DNA of 64,000 nucleotides from DASQFI01 sp963780895. GTDB taxonomy: Bacteria; Acidobacteriota; Vicinamibacteria; Vicinamibacterales; SCN-69-37. Shown one piece after another: positions 19,878 through 29,243 of the stretch (position 1 is its first letter; the number at the start of each line of letters is the position of its first letter). Both the position numbers and the translations under genes were made by a program. The notes beneath the pieces were generated by a model. The model saw only the letters and a program-made list of their open reading frames with translations, was not told the DNA's origin and made no database searches. The stretch covers positions 1 to 64,000 of the forward strand of contig CAWAEG010000008.1 of NCBI GenBank assembly GCA_963780895.1. Reading direction: 5' to 3'.

Positions 19878-22609
19878 GACGGGCGCAGGCGGCCTACCGG
19901 GCACTCCTCCGATGCTATCCGGCGGCGTTCCGGGAAGAGTACGGCGATCAGATGTCCCTGATGTTCGCCGACCAGCTCGGCGACGCGCGCCGAAGCGGGA
20001 GTCGTCTTGCTCATCTCGCGTTGTGGGCACGCGCCGTCGGCGATGCGTGCCTCGTCGCCCCCAGGGAACATGCGCACGTCATCCGGCAGGACCTGCGGTA
20101 CGCGCTGCGGATCATGCTGGCAGGCCCCATGTTCACCATCGTCGCGGTGTTGTCGCTCGCGTTCGGGATCGGCGCGAATACCGCGATCTTCAGCTTGTGG
20201 CACGGCATGCTGTACGCCTCGCTCCCCGGCGTTCGCGATCCGCATCAGCTCCTGATGCTCACCGATCCAGATGCATCCGGCTCGTGGCAGGGCAGGTGGG
20301 ACGGTCGTACCGACGGACCGCGCGCGTGGTTGACCTACGAAGAATTCGAGGAGATGCGGGATCACGCCGGGTCCTTTTCGGGGGTCATGGCCGCGCAAAG
20401 CAGTCTCAACACCTGGCAGGTCAAATTCGAGGGACGCACCGAGGCTGAGGAAGAGGCGCGCGGACGTCTCGTCTCGGGCAGCTTCTTCGACGTGCTTGGC
20501 GTGCATCCCGCCATCGGCCGGTTGTTCACGACGACGGACGACCAGGCGGCGACCGGCTACGCCGTCATCAGCCACGATTACTGGCAGCGGCGCTTCAACG
20601 GCCATCCCGATGTCGTCGGGAAGAGCTTCAGAATTCGACGAACCACGCTCACGATCATCGGCGTTGCGCCGGCCGGGTTCGTCGGCGAGACGAGCAGTCA
20701 GCGGGTGGATATCTGGCTGCCGATCCGAATGCAGCCGATCGTGTTCCCGGGCGCTGACTGGCTGCACGACACGCCGCCAGACAAGGTGATGTGGCTCCAG
20801 GTCTTTGGACGGTTGAAGCCCAACGTCACGCCGAAACAGGCAGAAGCCGAAGTCACCGCCATCTATCAGGCATTGCTGGAGCGCTTTTATGGACCGACCA
20901 CCTCAGGTGAGCTCCTCCGCGAATCCCTGAATCAGCCCCTGCAGGTACGTCCCGGCGCGCGAGGCGCTTCGAACATGCGGAGCGACTTCTCAGAATCGCT
21001 GACCGCGCTACTCACCGCCGTCGGGGTGCTTCTGCTCATCGCCTGCGCGAATCTCGCCAACCTGCTGCTCGCCCGCGGCGCCGCGCGGCAGCCCGAGCTC
21101 GCGCTGCGCTTGTCGCTCGGCGCGAGCCGGGCGAGGGTCGTCCGCCAACTGGTCACGGAGAGCTTCGTTCTGGCGGCGCTTGGCGGCGCGGCCGCCATCG
21201 CCGTCGCGTATCTGCTGCACGGCGGACTGGTGCGGATGATCGCCGAGTCCGATTCCCGTTTTCACATGTGGTTCGGGCTCGACCCGCTGGTCCTCACCTT
21301 CGTCGGCGCCGCCACCGTCGTCTCCGCGCTCGCCTTCGGCGCGCTCCCGGCATGGCAGGTCACGAAGCTCGACGTCGGCACCAGCCTCCGTGACCATGGC
21401 CGCGGCGCGACCGGCTCATTCCGGCAGTTGCGTTCTCGCCGGCTGCTCGTCGGCCTGCAGCTGGCCCTCTCGTTCCCGCTTCTGATGGGCGCCGGCCTGC
21501 TCGCCCGGACGGCGTACAACCTCCAACGGGTCGATCTGGGCTATCCGCCGGAGGGGCTGTTGCTCTTACGAATCAACGTTCGCGAGGCGGGCTACGAGAT
21601 GTCGAACCGGGCTGATCTGCTGGGCGCCCTGCTTGGTGAGCTTCGGCGAATCCCGCGGGTTCGAGCAGCATCTTTCTCGGAGCTCGGCCTGTTCACGGGC
21701 GCGCAGTCGATCTCAACGATCGACGTGGAAGGCTATGTTCCGATTGGAGACAACGATCGGGACTCACCGCTCGACGTTGTCGGGCCGGGCTACTTCTCGA
21801 CGCTCGGCGTCCGTATGCTGGCGGGCCGCGAGATCCTGGAGAGCGATCAAGGCGGCGCCAACCGGGTGTGCGTCATCAACGAAGCATTCGCACGGCAGTT
21901 CTTCGATCGTCGGAATCCGATCGGTTTGCACATCACGACAGTCGACGAAGGTAGGCCGCCTTCGTCGTGTCAGGTGATCGGTGTCGCAAAGGAGGCGCGC
22001 ACGTATAGCCTTCGCAACGAAGTCGGACCCCGCTTTTACATCACGGCCGGTAACCCGCGCGCGCGCCTGAACGCCGCGACGTTCCTGATTCGAACCGAGG
22101 CGGATGCGGAGCCGCTGCTGGCGGCGGCGCGGGGCGCGATCAAGCGCGTGGATGCCGGTCTGCCAATCATCGCCGTACGGTCGCTCGAGCAGCAGCTGGC
22201 GCCGTTGACCGCGCCGGATCGCACCACGGCTCGGCTCGCTGTGACGTTTGGCGCTGTGGCGCTCACACTTGCGGCCATCGGCCTCTACGGCGTGCTTTCG
22301 TATGGCATCACACGGCGTACCGGCGAGATCGCAATCAGGATCGCGCTCGGAGCGCGGCCCGGTCGAGTCATTTCGATGATTCTGGGTGAGACCGCAGGTC
22401 TGGTTGCTGCTGGCCTGGTCGTGGGCGCCCTGCTCGCCGCCAGCGCCTCGCGGCTGCTCGGCAACCAGCTCTATGGCGTCGAGCCGCAAGACCCGCTCAC
22501 ACTGAGCCTCGCGCTGGGGGTGCTGCTCGCCACGTCGCTGGCCGCGGCGTACCTGCCGGCCCTGCGCGCGTCGAGACTGAACGCGATCGACGCGCTTCGT
22601 CAGGGCTGA
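19874..22609 (+). CDS. Intact ADOP-family MacB/FtsX-like permease
   Basis: The only undamaged ADOP in the window, 911 residues. The N-terminal helical segment (YRALLRCYPAAFREEYGDQM) is the extra domain typical of ADOPs and precedes the first membrane span at about 85-105 (VAVLSLAFGIGANTAIFS). A periplasmic MacB-type domain follows with FDVLGVHPAIGRLF and DYWQRRFNGHPDVVGK. The first FtsX unit has ANLLLARGAARQPELALRLS and the second TRRTGEIAIRIALGARPGRV, and the protein ends RASRLNAIDALRQG. The role of ADOPs is unproven; by analogy to MacB they may act on exported substrates or signals, and no ATPase partner is adjacent. It is translationally coupled to the upstream padR. Confidence 0.9.
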   Translation: MRRAQAAYRALLRCYPAAFREEYGDQMSLMFADQLGDARRSGSRLAHLALWARAVGDACLVAPREHAHVIRQDLRYALRIMLAGPMFTIVAVLSLAFGIGANTAIFSLWHGMLYASLPGVRDPHQLLMLTDPDASGSWQGRWDGRTDGPRAWLTYEEFEEMRDHAGSFSGVMAAQSSLNTWQVKFEGRTEAEEEARGRLVSGSFFDVLGVHPAIGRLFTTTDDQAATGYAVISHDYWQRRFNGHPDVVGKSFRIRRTTLTIIGVAPAGFVGETSSQRVDIWLPIRMQPIVFPGADWLHDTPPDKVMWLQVFGRLKPNVTPKQAEAEVTAIYQALLERFYGPTTSGELLRESLNQPLQVRPGARGASNMRSDFSESLTALLTAVGVLLLIACANLANLLLARGAARQPELALRLSLGASRARVVRQLVTESFVLAALGGAAAIAVAYLLHGGLVRMIAESDSRFHMWFGLDPLVLTFVGAATVVSALAFGALPAWQVTKLDVGTSLRDHGRGATGSFRQLRSRRLLVGLQLALSFPLLMGAGLLARTAYNLQRVDLGYPPEGLLLLRINVREAGYEMSNRADLLGALLGELRRIPRVRAASFSELGLFTGAQSISTIDVEGYVPIGDNDRDSPLDVVGPGYFSTLGVRMLAGREILESDQGGANRVCVINEAFARQFFDRRNPIGLHITTVDEGRPPSSCQVIGVAKEARTYSLRNEVGPRFYITAGNPRARLNAATFLIRTEADAEPLLAAARGAIKRVDAGLPIIAVRSLEQQLAPLTAPDRTTARLAVTFGAVALTLAAIGLYGVLSYGITRRTGEIAIRIALGARPGRVISMILGETAGLVAAGLVVGALLAASASRLLGNQLYGVEPQDPLTLSLALGVLLATSLAAAYLPALRASRLNAIDALRQG

Positions 22610-22621
22610 TCGTTGCCGCCG

Positions 22622-22700
22622 GCGCGGCAGATTCCTGCGCGCGGAGAAACGTGAGCGCTGAGAGCGCAAGAGCGGCTGCGGCGGCCGCTCGTAACAGTTC
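22622..22700 (-). pseudogene. Remnant of a pyrophosphatase signal-peptide region
   Basis: Read on the minus strand, this stretch encodes ELLRAAAAAALALSALTFLR followed by AQESAAPA, clearly related to the signal peptide of the truncated pyrophosphatase at 19396-19312 (KLLRRFAAAALAVSALTFVS then AQRSAEPP). There is no following enzyme: 13 bases further on comes the end of the ADOP gene, which runs the other way. The two related pieces therefore flank the PadR-ADOP module in the same orientation, which suggests a duplication or an insertion event. Confidence 0.55.
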
Positions 22701-22878
22701 GACATACAGTCATAAGTGCGACCATATTCCGGAGCGCGCCCGGAAGATGGTCAGCGGATTCTCTGACTCGGGCCACCAGCGTGGAGCCGTCCCCAGCCGA
22801 GTGGTGTTCCAGTCAAATCGATCGGCCTTCGTCCCGAATCGTTTGTTTTCTGCCGGCCGATTGTGTACGAACTTGCGG

Positions 22879-23639
22879 ATGCTTCTCTTACTCAACCTGC
22901 TCTTGTCAGCGGTTGGCTCGGCGTCATTGGGGACGCAGAGCGCGGCGTGGCCCGCCGCGCGAGCCAGACATCACATGGTTCATGCACCAGCGACGAAGGA
23001 AGTCCTGCTGTTGGGCGGAGCGCAGCCTCGACGTGACGTCGGAACCGATCCCGATGCGGCAATCTGGATCTGGAACGGCCAGAAGTGGCGGACCCATCCG
23101 AGCACACTGCCGCCGCGTGCAAACGAAGCCGTCGCCTACGATCCGGAGCGGAACCGGCTCGTGGTGCATGGCGGCTCCGATCTTCCCGACCAGACGTGGG
23201 AATGGGACCATCAGGTCTGGCGCCCCATGAGCGGAAGTGGCCCTGGTGCGCGCGGTCATCACGCCATGTCCTACGACGCGGTGCGCAAGCAAATGGTCCT
23301 GTTTGGCAACAACGACCGCACGCCCAGTACCGACACGTGGGGGTGGAACGGTCAATCATGGACGAGACTTGCGTCCGATGGCCCGCCGGCGCGGGGCGTG
23401 TACGGCATTGCCTTCGACGGGAAGCGCGGCGTCGTCGTGCTTTTTGGCGGCTGCTGTGCCGAGGGCGTCGGGCTCGCCGGCGATAGGTCTACGATCCGCG
23501 CGTCAAGGCGATCCTTCTTTTCGGCGGCCGCAACGCAACCACGTACTTCAATGACTTCTGGGCGTTCGATGGCACGTGGAAGCAAATAGTCTCTACATCC
23601 AGCGTGCGCCCCCCGAGTGATCGCGACGATCCTCGATGA
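22879..23639 (+). pseudogene. Kelch-like repeat secreted protein, frameshifted
   Basis: The product begins MLLLLNLLLSAVGSASLG, a short signal peptide, then contains Kelch/galactose-oxidase-like repeats: HHMVHAPATKEVLLLGG, NEAVAYDPERNRLVVHGG, HHAMSYDAVRKQMVLFG and YGIAFDGKRGVVVLFGG, each followed by a W.W element such as TWEWDHQVW. This is a partial beta propeller with about five blades. Near 23480 the frame changes and the fifth repeat (YDPRVKAILLFGGRN, then YFNDFWAFDGTWKQ) is read in another frame up to the stop at 23637-23639. Binding partner unknown; such proteins are usually extracytoplasmic. Several in-frame codons exist upstream, but ATG 22879 gives the signal peptide. Confidence 0.7.
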
Positions 23640-23704
23640 AACCGCCGGTCTTGACATCGCGGCCGAACCCGGTCGCGCCGCTTCCGCTTGGATAGCCGGG
23701 CACG

Positions 23705-24772
23705 CTATGTCTCGCGCACCTCGACCTCCGATCCCAGGAACGTTCCCAAACTCGCCGCCTCGGCCCGGAGCGCCTGCCTTTCGCCCCTCGAGAGCGGACG
23801 GAACAGGCTGAGCTCGATCTCCACGCGACCGGCGCCGGAGGTTCGTTTCCAGGTGCCCCGCAGCTTCCCGTTGATGATCAGAAAGTGCGGGAACTCGATG
23901 CGAACCGGGGCCGATGACGGACGCTCGAGATCGCGAATGCTTCCGCGGTCCGTGTACGCAATCAGATACTCGTCGTAGACGGGGAGCAGGAACACCGAAG
24001 ACTCGAGTTTCGATTGGCGCTTGCCCGACGAGGAGAGCCAGTGGACGCGATCGTCGATCGTGACGCGACGGAGGGCCGCGCCCGCGCTCTCGATGCCGAT
24101 CCTGGCGTCCTTCACCGTCAATCCCGACCACCAGACGTAGTCGTGTAACGTGGCCGGCCCATGGCTGGCGAAGTATCGCGCCGCCAGCATGGCGAGCGCC
24201 TCGTCGCGAGACATGCGCGACACGCCGGGCGCGCGCTCGTCCAGAAGGGCATAGGTGGTTTTCTTCCCACGACAAGCCCCGTTGCAGATGACGCCGTCGA
24301 GCTCAGCACGCATCATCAAGTACGCGAGGCGTTGACCGGACGCTTCGATTCCCGCTTTGCCCAGAACGATGGCCAGCTCCGTGCGCGTCAGGTGCTGGCC
24401 TTTCGCGAGGGCCCGCTCGATCGCGCGCCGGCTGCGCGTGAAGATTCCGTCGTCCAGCCCGAGCTTGCCGTAGTAGTGCGCGTTGATTGCGTTGACGCGA
24501 GGTCCGGAGATGCTGAGCATCCAGCGGAGGTCGGCTGGTGCCACGAAGTGCCAGGTGGGACGCAGGATGTGCAGGCGGAGAATCCGGCCTTCGTCGCAGG
24601 CGCGCACGACGTCGGCATCGGTCGCGCCGCGCGTGCGCATACCAACGGCCCAACGTGCCGGGGCATACTCTTGTGCCTGGACGGCGCCGAGCCATCGCAC
24701 GACGGCTTCCGGTGTCCGGCAATTTGTCCGGTCGAGCTTCTGATTCCGGAGTCGTGTCGCCGCGATATCCAT
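23705..24772 (-). CDS. Winged-helix protein of the AlkZ/YcaQ DNA-glycosylase family
   Basis: 355 residues from ATG 24772. The N terminus MDIAATRLRNQKLDRTNCRT and then VRWLGAVQAQEYAPARWAVG match the HTH_42/AlkZ family; the QAQ triad resembles the catalytic Q-x-Q motif of AlkZ/YcaQ, which removes alkylated bases and unhooks DNA cross-links. Other typical parts are RPTWHFVAPADLRWML, YFASHGPATLHDYVWWSGL and the late LLPVYDEYLIAYTDR. The enzyme would act on DNA in the cytoplasm. Many family members remain untested, so glycosylase activity is inferred. It is divergent from the NicO-type transporter with 91 bases between starts. An Ada-type repair protein lies 3 kb away, but not in one operon. Confidence 0.8.
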   Translation of the reverse strand: MDIAATRLRNQKLDRTNCRTPEAVVRWLGAVQAQEYAPARWAVGMRTRGATDADVVRACDEGRILRLHILRPTWHFVAPADLRWMLSISGPRVNAINAHYYGKLGLDDGIFTRSRRAIERALAKGQHLTRTELAIVLGKAGIEASGQRLAYLMMRAELDGVICNGACRGKKTTYALLDERAPGVSRMSRDEALAMLAARYFASHGPATLHDYVWWSGLTVKDARIGIESAGAALRRVTIDDRVHWLSSSGKRQSKLESSVFLLPVYDEYLIAYTDRGSIRDLERPSSAPVRIEFPHFLIINGKLRGTWKRTSGAGRVEIELSLFRPLSRGERQALRAEAASLGTFLGSEVEVRET

Positions 24773-24863
24773 CCTGTGCCGTTCGGTGGGCCATCGAGAG
24801 TCTGTCACGTACAATGGCCGTTGCGCGACGGCCGGCCGGACCGGCACCGGGCCGCCGCGACGT

Positions 24864-25655
24864 ATGCCAGAGTCTCTCGTCGTTCTCGCGCTCGGGTTTT
24901 TTCTCGGCGTGCGGCACGCCACCGACGCCGATCACGTCATCGCCGTCACGACCATCATCACGCGTCAGCGGGAAATCCTCGACGCCGCTGTCACAGGCCT
25001 GTTGTGGGGCCTGGGGCACACGCTCACGGTCATGGCCGTCGGTTCTGGCATCATTCTCTTCAACCTCGCAATCCCGAACTGGCTCGGCGTGGGAATGGAG
25101 CTCTCGGTCGGCCTCATGCTGGTCGTTCTCGGGCTCTTCAACATCGCGGCGTTCTTCAATCTCAGACCCGGCCTCTGGCGCCGTGCGGGCGCAGGGGCGT
25201 CGGAGGTCGTGCACGTGCACGCCCATAGCCATGGCGACTACGTGCACAGCCATCCGCACGGCCACGGTCCCGAGGTGCACCCGCACCGGCCCGACCAGAC
25301 GCCGCTGGCAGCCATCGATCGGCGGTTTGCCCGGTCCAGCGTCTATGGCCGCCTCCGTCCCCTCGTCGTCGGCGTCGTCCACGGCCTGGCCGGTTCTGCC
25401 GCGGTGACCTTGCTTGTCGTCGCGGCCGTGCGGGATCCGGGCTGGGCGATTGCCTATCTGCTCGTGTTCGGGCTGGGCACGATCGCGGGGATGATGATCA
25501 TCACCATGAGTCTCGCGTCCGCGTTCCGGCTGGCCGGGGCGCACGCGGGTGCGGCGGGCCGTCATCTGGGCCTGGCAGCCGGCGTCGCGAGCGTGGTGTT
25601 CGGAATCGTGTTCGCGTATCAGATTTGGTCGCGTGCGATGCCGGCCGGGCACTGA
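24864..25655 (+). CDS. NicO/UreH-type nickel-cobalt transporter-like membrane protein
   Basis: 263 residues from ATG 24864. The first helix carries FFLGVRHATDADHVIAVTT, the H-x4-DH metal-selectivity motif of the NiCoT/NicO superfamily. About six membrane segments are visible (for example GLLWGLGHTLTVMAVGSGII and LLVFGLGTIAGMMIITMSLA). Between helices 3 and 4 lies a His-rich cytoplasmic or periplasmic loop (HVHAHSHGDYVHSHPHGHG), as expected for metal capture. Ni or Co transport is the family expectation; the direction is not certain, since related proteins import for urease/hydrogenase or export. No nickel enzyme gene is nearby. Confidence 0.82.
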   Translation: MPESLVVLALGFFLGVRHATDADHVIAVTTIITRQREILDAAVTGLLWGLGHTLTVMAVGSGIILFNLAIPNWLGVGMELSVGLMLVVLGLFNIAAFFNLRPGLWRRAGAGASEVVHVHAHSHGDYVHSHPHGHGPEVHPHRPDQTPLAAIDRRFARSSVYGRLRPLVVGVVHGLAGSAAVTLLVVAAVRDPGWAIAYLLVFGLGTIAGMMIITMSLASAFRLAGAHAGAAGRHLGLAAGVASVVFGIVFAYQIWSRAMPAGH

Positions 25656-25679
25656 ACGTCATGTACAATCGCGCCGGCG

Positions 25680-26735
25680 ATGACCGCCGGCGGTCGCACC
25701 GATCCTCGATTCAGCGTTCTCCTTCCGACGCACAACCGCCCGGATGTACTGGCGCTCGCCATCGAGAGCGCGCTTCGACAGACGGACGATCGATTCGAGC
25801 TCCTGGTTGCCGGCGACGGCTGCACCGACCAGACCGCGGACATCGTCCAGTCATTTCGCGATCCACGGGTTCGGTGGTTCGACTCTCCAAAGGCGCCCGG
25901 CATCGGCTACGCGAGCCGCAACGCCGCGCTCAGGCAGGCGAACGGGTGGTACGTCGCGTACCTCTCCCACGACGATTTCTGGTTTCCCGATCACCTCGAG
26001 CGGCTGGGGCGGGTGCTCGATGAAACCGGCGCGGAGCTCGTTCATAGCCGTCTGCTGGGCGTTGACGTCGGCGGCGAGCTCAGACCGTTTGCGTACAACC
26101 TGGAAGTGCCGAGTCACCCTCTGGGACTGGCCGATGGGCGAATGGCGATGTCGATTACCTGCGTCGCCCATACGCGAGCTTGCTTTGAAAAATATGGTTA
26201 CTGGGACGAAAGCCTCTTACGCGGCGGCGATGTCGAGCTGTGGCACCGGATCGCGTTGAAAGGCGGATTCCGGAATCTTGCGTTTGTCACGGAGCCGACT
26301 GCGCTCCATTTCGTGGCTGACTGGCGAAACACGTCGCACTTCCGGAAGCGGCGACGCCTCTCCCGCCGGCTGGTGGACGGACTCTCCGAGGCGCCTGCGC
26401 CCGTTCTGCAGCTCGACATTCGCGAAGGCGAGACGCCTCAGGCGGCCGCGTGGCGCGAGCTTCAAGGCGATCCCGGCGGTTATGTTCGCGCGCTTCGGCA
26501 CGCGACCGTCCAGTATCACGACGCGCTGCTCTGGTCGGCCCACTCAACGGCCGGCCTGATGGCGTTTCGCGCCGGCGCTCGCCTCGGAGCGGCCCTGGAT
26601 CGAGTCTGGCGGCGGATGTTGTGGGTCTCGTCGCCAGAGTGGAGCCGATGGAACCGGACCGTGAGAGAGCGGACGCGGCAGGTCGAAGAGCAGGTCGAAC
26701 TCGATGCGCGTGCGCCAGGGGGAAGGGCAGGCTGA
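25680..26735 (+). CDS. Family 2 glycosyltransferase
   Basis: 351 residues. The GT-A fold starts with RFSVLLPTHNRPDVLALAIE and ALRQTDDRFELLVAGDGCTD (the nucleotide-binding DG), followed by SYASRNAALRQANG-like spacing (ASRNAALRQANG) and the acceptor/metal site LSHDDFWFPDHLERL. It probably transfers a sugar from a nucleotide donor to a cell-surface glycan or lipid carrier in the cytoplasm. The last 100 residues are variable. Its stop is one base before the ATG of an RmlC-like cupin, so the two are co-expressed and probably modify or use the same sugar. The acceptor is unknown. Confidence 0.85.
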   Translation: MTAGGRTDPRFSVLLPTHNRPDVLALAIESALRQTDDRFELLVAGDGCTDQTADIVQSFRDPRVRWFDSPKAPGIGYASRNAALRQANGWYVAYLSHDDFWFPDHLERLGRVLDETGAELVHSRLLGVDVGGELRPFAYNLEVPSHPLGLADGRMAMSITCVAHTRACFEKYGYWDESLLRGGDVELWHRIALKGGFRNLAFVTEPTALHFVADWRNTSHFRKRRRLSRRLVDGLSEAPAPVLQLDIREGETPQAAAWRELQGDPGGYVRALRHATVQYHDALLWSAHSTAGLMAFRAGARLGAALDRVWRRMLWVSSPEWSRWNRTVRERTRQVEEQVELDARAPGGRAG

Positions 26736-26736
26736 C

Positions 26737-27315
26737 ATGAAAGCGGCACGGCCGATAGAGATGAACCTCGAGAGTTCGCCGCTCGACATGACACTCGCGG
26801 CGGCGACCCGCGATCCGCAGATGGCGACCGCCGACGGCAAGCCCGTTCGCCGGCTTACCCACGGTGTGCAAATCCGCCGGCTGACGACGCACGCCGACGC
26901 GCGTGGGAGCGTCGTGGAGCTGTTCGATCCTCGCTGGGGCTGGCACCCGGATCCGCTGGTCTTTGCCTACAGCTTCACGATCCGGCCGGGTATCGCGAAG
27001 GGCTGGAACCTGCACCGCGAACATGAAGATCGGTATGCGATCCTTCGTGGCGAAATGGAGGTTGTCCTGTACGATCCACGGCCCGATTCGACGACACGCG
27101 GAGAAGTCTGCAGGATCGTGTTGTCTGAGCTCGACCGGTGCCTCGTCAACATTCCCAGGAACGTCTGGCACGCCGATCACAACATCGGCACGACCGACGT
27201 CGTCGTCGTGAATTTTCCGACCGCGGCGTACGACCACGCCAATCCGGATAAGTACAGGTTGCCGCTCGACACGAAGCTCATTCCGTACTCGTTCGGAAAC
27301 GTGACCGGCTGGTAG
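26737..27315 (+). CDS. RmlC-like cupin (sugar-nucleotide 3,5-epimerase-like)
   Basis: 192 residues, ATG 26737 preceded by GGGGGAAGGGCAGG. The core (RLTTHADARGSVVELFDPRWG, then FTIRPGIAKGWNLHREHEDR and LVNIPRNVWHADHNI) has the double-stranded beta-helix and the His residues of dTDP-4-dehydrorhamnose 3,5-epimerase relatives. The end YDHANPDKYRLPLDTKLIPY is also typical. Compared with RmlC it has an N-terminal extension of about 45 residues and may have a different sugar substrate or no catalysis. It follows the glycosyltransferase closely, so a role in making or attaching an uncommon sugar is likely. Confidence 0.8.
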   Translation: MKAARPIEMNLESSPLDMTLAAATRDPQMATADGKPVRRLTHGVQIRRLTTHADARGSVVELFDPRWGWHPDPLVFAYSFTIRPGIAKGWNLHREHEDRYAILRGEMEVVLYDPRPDSTTRGEVCRIVLSELDRCLVNIPRNVWHADHNIGTTDVVVVNFPTAAYDHANPDKYRLPLDTKLIPYSFGNVTGW

Positions 27316-27386
27316 GTGTCGGCGCCCGAAATTCGACCGCAGCATCCGGGTAGCCCGGATCGGAAGCCGTTTCTATCATTGGCGGT

Positions 27387-28502
27387 ATGTCAAGCACCGC
27401 GCGTACACTCAATCAGATACCCATTGTGGCTGATTCATCTGCGATCACCGCCGCCGCAGCTTGGGAGGCGATCGCTTCGCGCGATCGCCGGCTCGACGGC
27501 CGCTTCGTTTACGGCGTCCGGACGACCGGCGTGTTCTGCCGCCCTGGATGTGGTGCCCGTCTGCCGCACCGTGAGAACGTCGAAGTGTTCGCGACGCCGC
27601 AGGAGGCGGTGCGGGGCGGCTATCGCGCCTGCCGCCGCTGCCACCCGGATCAGCCGCGACAAGAGGTCAGCCACGTCGATCGCGCGCGGACGCTGCTCGA
27701 CTCGCGTCTCGATTCACCGCCGTCGTTGGCCGTGCTTGCCAGGCACGTGGGCCTCAGTCCCGCCCATTTGCAGCGCTCGTTTCGCGCCGCATTCGGCCTT
27801 TCGCCGAAACAGTACGTCCTCGAGCGGCGGGCGAACCGATTCAAGGCGTCGCTCCGGCGAACCGCCACGGTGACCGATGCGCAGTACGACGCCGGATACA
27901 GCGCGTCGAGCCGGGCTCAGGCAGGAGCGAACGCACACCTCGGCATGGCGCCGAGTACCTATCGGAACGGCGGCAGGGGCATCGACATCCGCTACGTCGT
28001 CCGTGACACGGAATTCGGAATGCTGCTCGTCGCCAGCACGGCGCGCGGCGTCTGTGCTGTCTCGCTTGGCGACTCGGTGGACGCGCTCGAGTCCAATCTG
28101 GCGAAAGAGTTTCCCGAGGCGCTTCGACGCCAAATTACTCTGGGCGGGACGACGGACGACGACCGGTTTCTCGGATGGATTGACGCAATTCTGGCGCATC
28201 TGAACGGCCGCCGGGCGCGGCTCTCCGTCCCGACCGACGTGGCGGCGACGGCGTTTCAGCGCCGGGTCTGGCGTGAGCTTCAGCGCATCCCGTACGGCGA
28301 GACGCGAACGTACTCCGACATTGCGAAGGCGATCGGCCGGCCGTCCGCCGTTCGGGCGGTCGCGACGGCGTGTGCCACCAATCCCGTGGCGCTCGTCGTG
28401 CCCTGTCACCGGGTCGTGCCGGTCTCGAACGCCCCCGGCGGCTATCGGTGGGGGGCGAAAAGAAAGAAGCTCCTTCTGACTCGAGAATCAGAAAAACAAT
28501 GA
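27387..28502 (+). CDS. ada: Ada-type bifunctional DNA alkylation repair protein
   Basis: 371 residues with three domains: an N-terminal Zn-binding Ada domain (GVFCRPGCGARLPHRENVEV, with Cys residues through CRRC), an AraC-type helix-turn-helix (VLARHVGLSPAHLQRSFRAA), and a C-terminal methyltransferase with the active-site PCHRVVP and ATACATNPVALVV. The N-terminal Cys would accept methyl groups from phosphotriesters and switch on repair genes, while the PCHRV Cys repairs O6-methylguanine. The first helix-turn-helix is well preserved, so it can be a regulator as well as an enzyme. Its stop lies 15 bases inside the convergent DedA gene, so the two 3' ends overlap. Confidence 0.92.
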   Translation: MSSTARTLNQIPIVADSSAITAAAAWEAIASRDRRLDGRFVYGVRTTGVFCRPGCGARLPHRENVEVFATPQEAVRGGYRACRRCHPDQPRQEVSHVDRARTLLDSRLDSPPSLAVLARHVGLSPAHLQRSFRAAFGLSPKQYVLERRANRFKASLRRTATVTDAQYDAGYSASSRAQAGANAHLGMAPSTYRNGGRGIDIRYVVRDTEFGMLLVASTARGVCAVSLGDSVDALESNLAKEFPEALRRQITLGGTTDDDRFLGWIDAILAHLNGRRARLSVPTDVAATAFQRRVWRELQRIPYGETRTYSDIAKAIGRPSAVRAVATACATNPVALVVPCHRVVPVSNAPGGYRWGAKRKKLLLTRESEKQ

Positions 28503-29175
28503 AGATGGCGGCGTCAGTGCGCCTTTCGATGTTTCCAGTACCTGGTACACCGCCGGCAGCAGTGAGACGATGACGATCCCCAGGGCGACCAGCGGGAAGT
28601 TGTTCTTGACGATGGGCACGTTGCCGAAGAGAAGGCCCGCTCCGATGCAGAGGCCGACCCACGCGGCCGCCCCGACGAAGTTGTAGAAGACGAACGACCG
28701 CGTCGTCATCTGGGCCGCGCCCGCCACGAACGGCACGAACGTCCGCACGATCGGCACGAACCGCCCGAGCACGACGGCCTTGCCTCCGGTACTGCTCGAA
28801 GAACGCGTGTGCGCGTTCCAGGTGTCTTCGATTGAGAAGCTTCTGCATCAAGCCGCTCTGGTCGGTTTCCCGAAACACGCGGGGCCCGATGGCGCGGCCG
28901 ATGGAGTAGTTCACGGCATTGCCGGAGAATGCCGCCAGGAACAGCAGTCCGGTGAGGAGCCACGGTTCGAACGACCCGGTGGCCGCGAGGGCGCCTGCGG
29001 CAAAGAGCAGCGAGTCGCCCGGCAGGAACGGCGTGACGACGAGCCCGGTCTCGGCGAAGATGATCGCGAAGAGCAGGCCGTAGACCCAGGGCCCGTACGC
29101 ATCGACGAGCGCGGCCAGATGACGGTCGAAGTGGATGATGTAATCAACGAATTCGGGCATCGTCAGCAGGGGCAC
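28488..29175 (-). pseudogene. DedA-family membrane protein, frameshifted
   Basis: Integral membrane protein of the DedA/SNARE-associated (VTT) family, about 229 codons. The first part has FAIIFAETGLVVTPFLPGDS, the classic E.GL..P..PG..L motif, and the second part GRFVPIVRTFVPFVAGAAQM, the F.R..P..R...P..AG motif. Between them, near 28788, the frame shifts: an extra C separates EQY from its natural continuation GGKAVVLGRF. Family members help scramble or flip polyprenyl lipid carriers or maintain membrane energetics. A GTG at 29175 with AGGTG upstream is used here; ATG 29160 is a close alternative. The lesion is a single base in a CC run, so the genome may well carry an intact gene. Confidence 0.85.
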
Positions 29176-29243
29176 ACGGCGTCACGCACCTGTGCGGCAT
29201 GAGGGGACGAAGGGAATGATCGGCTGCGTATTTCAGCGGCCTG

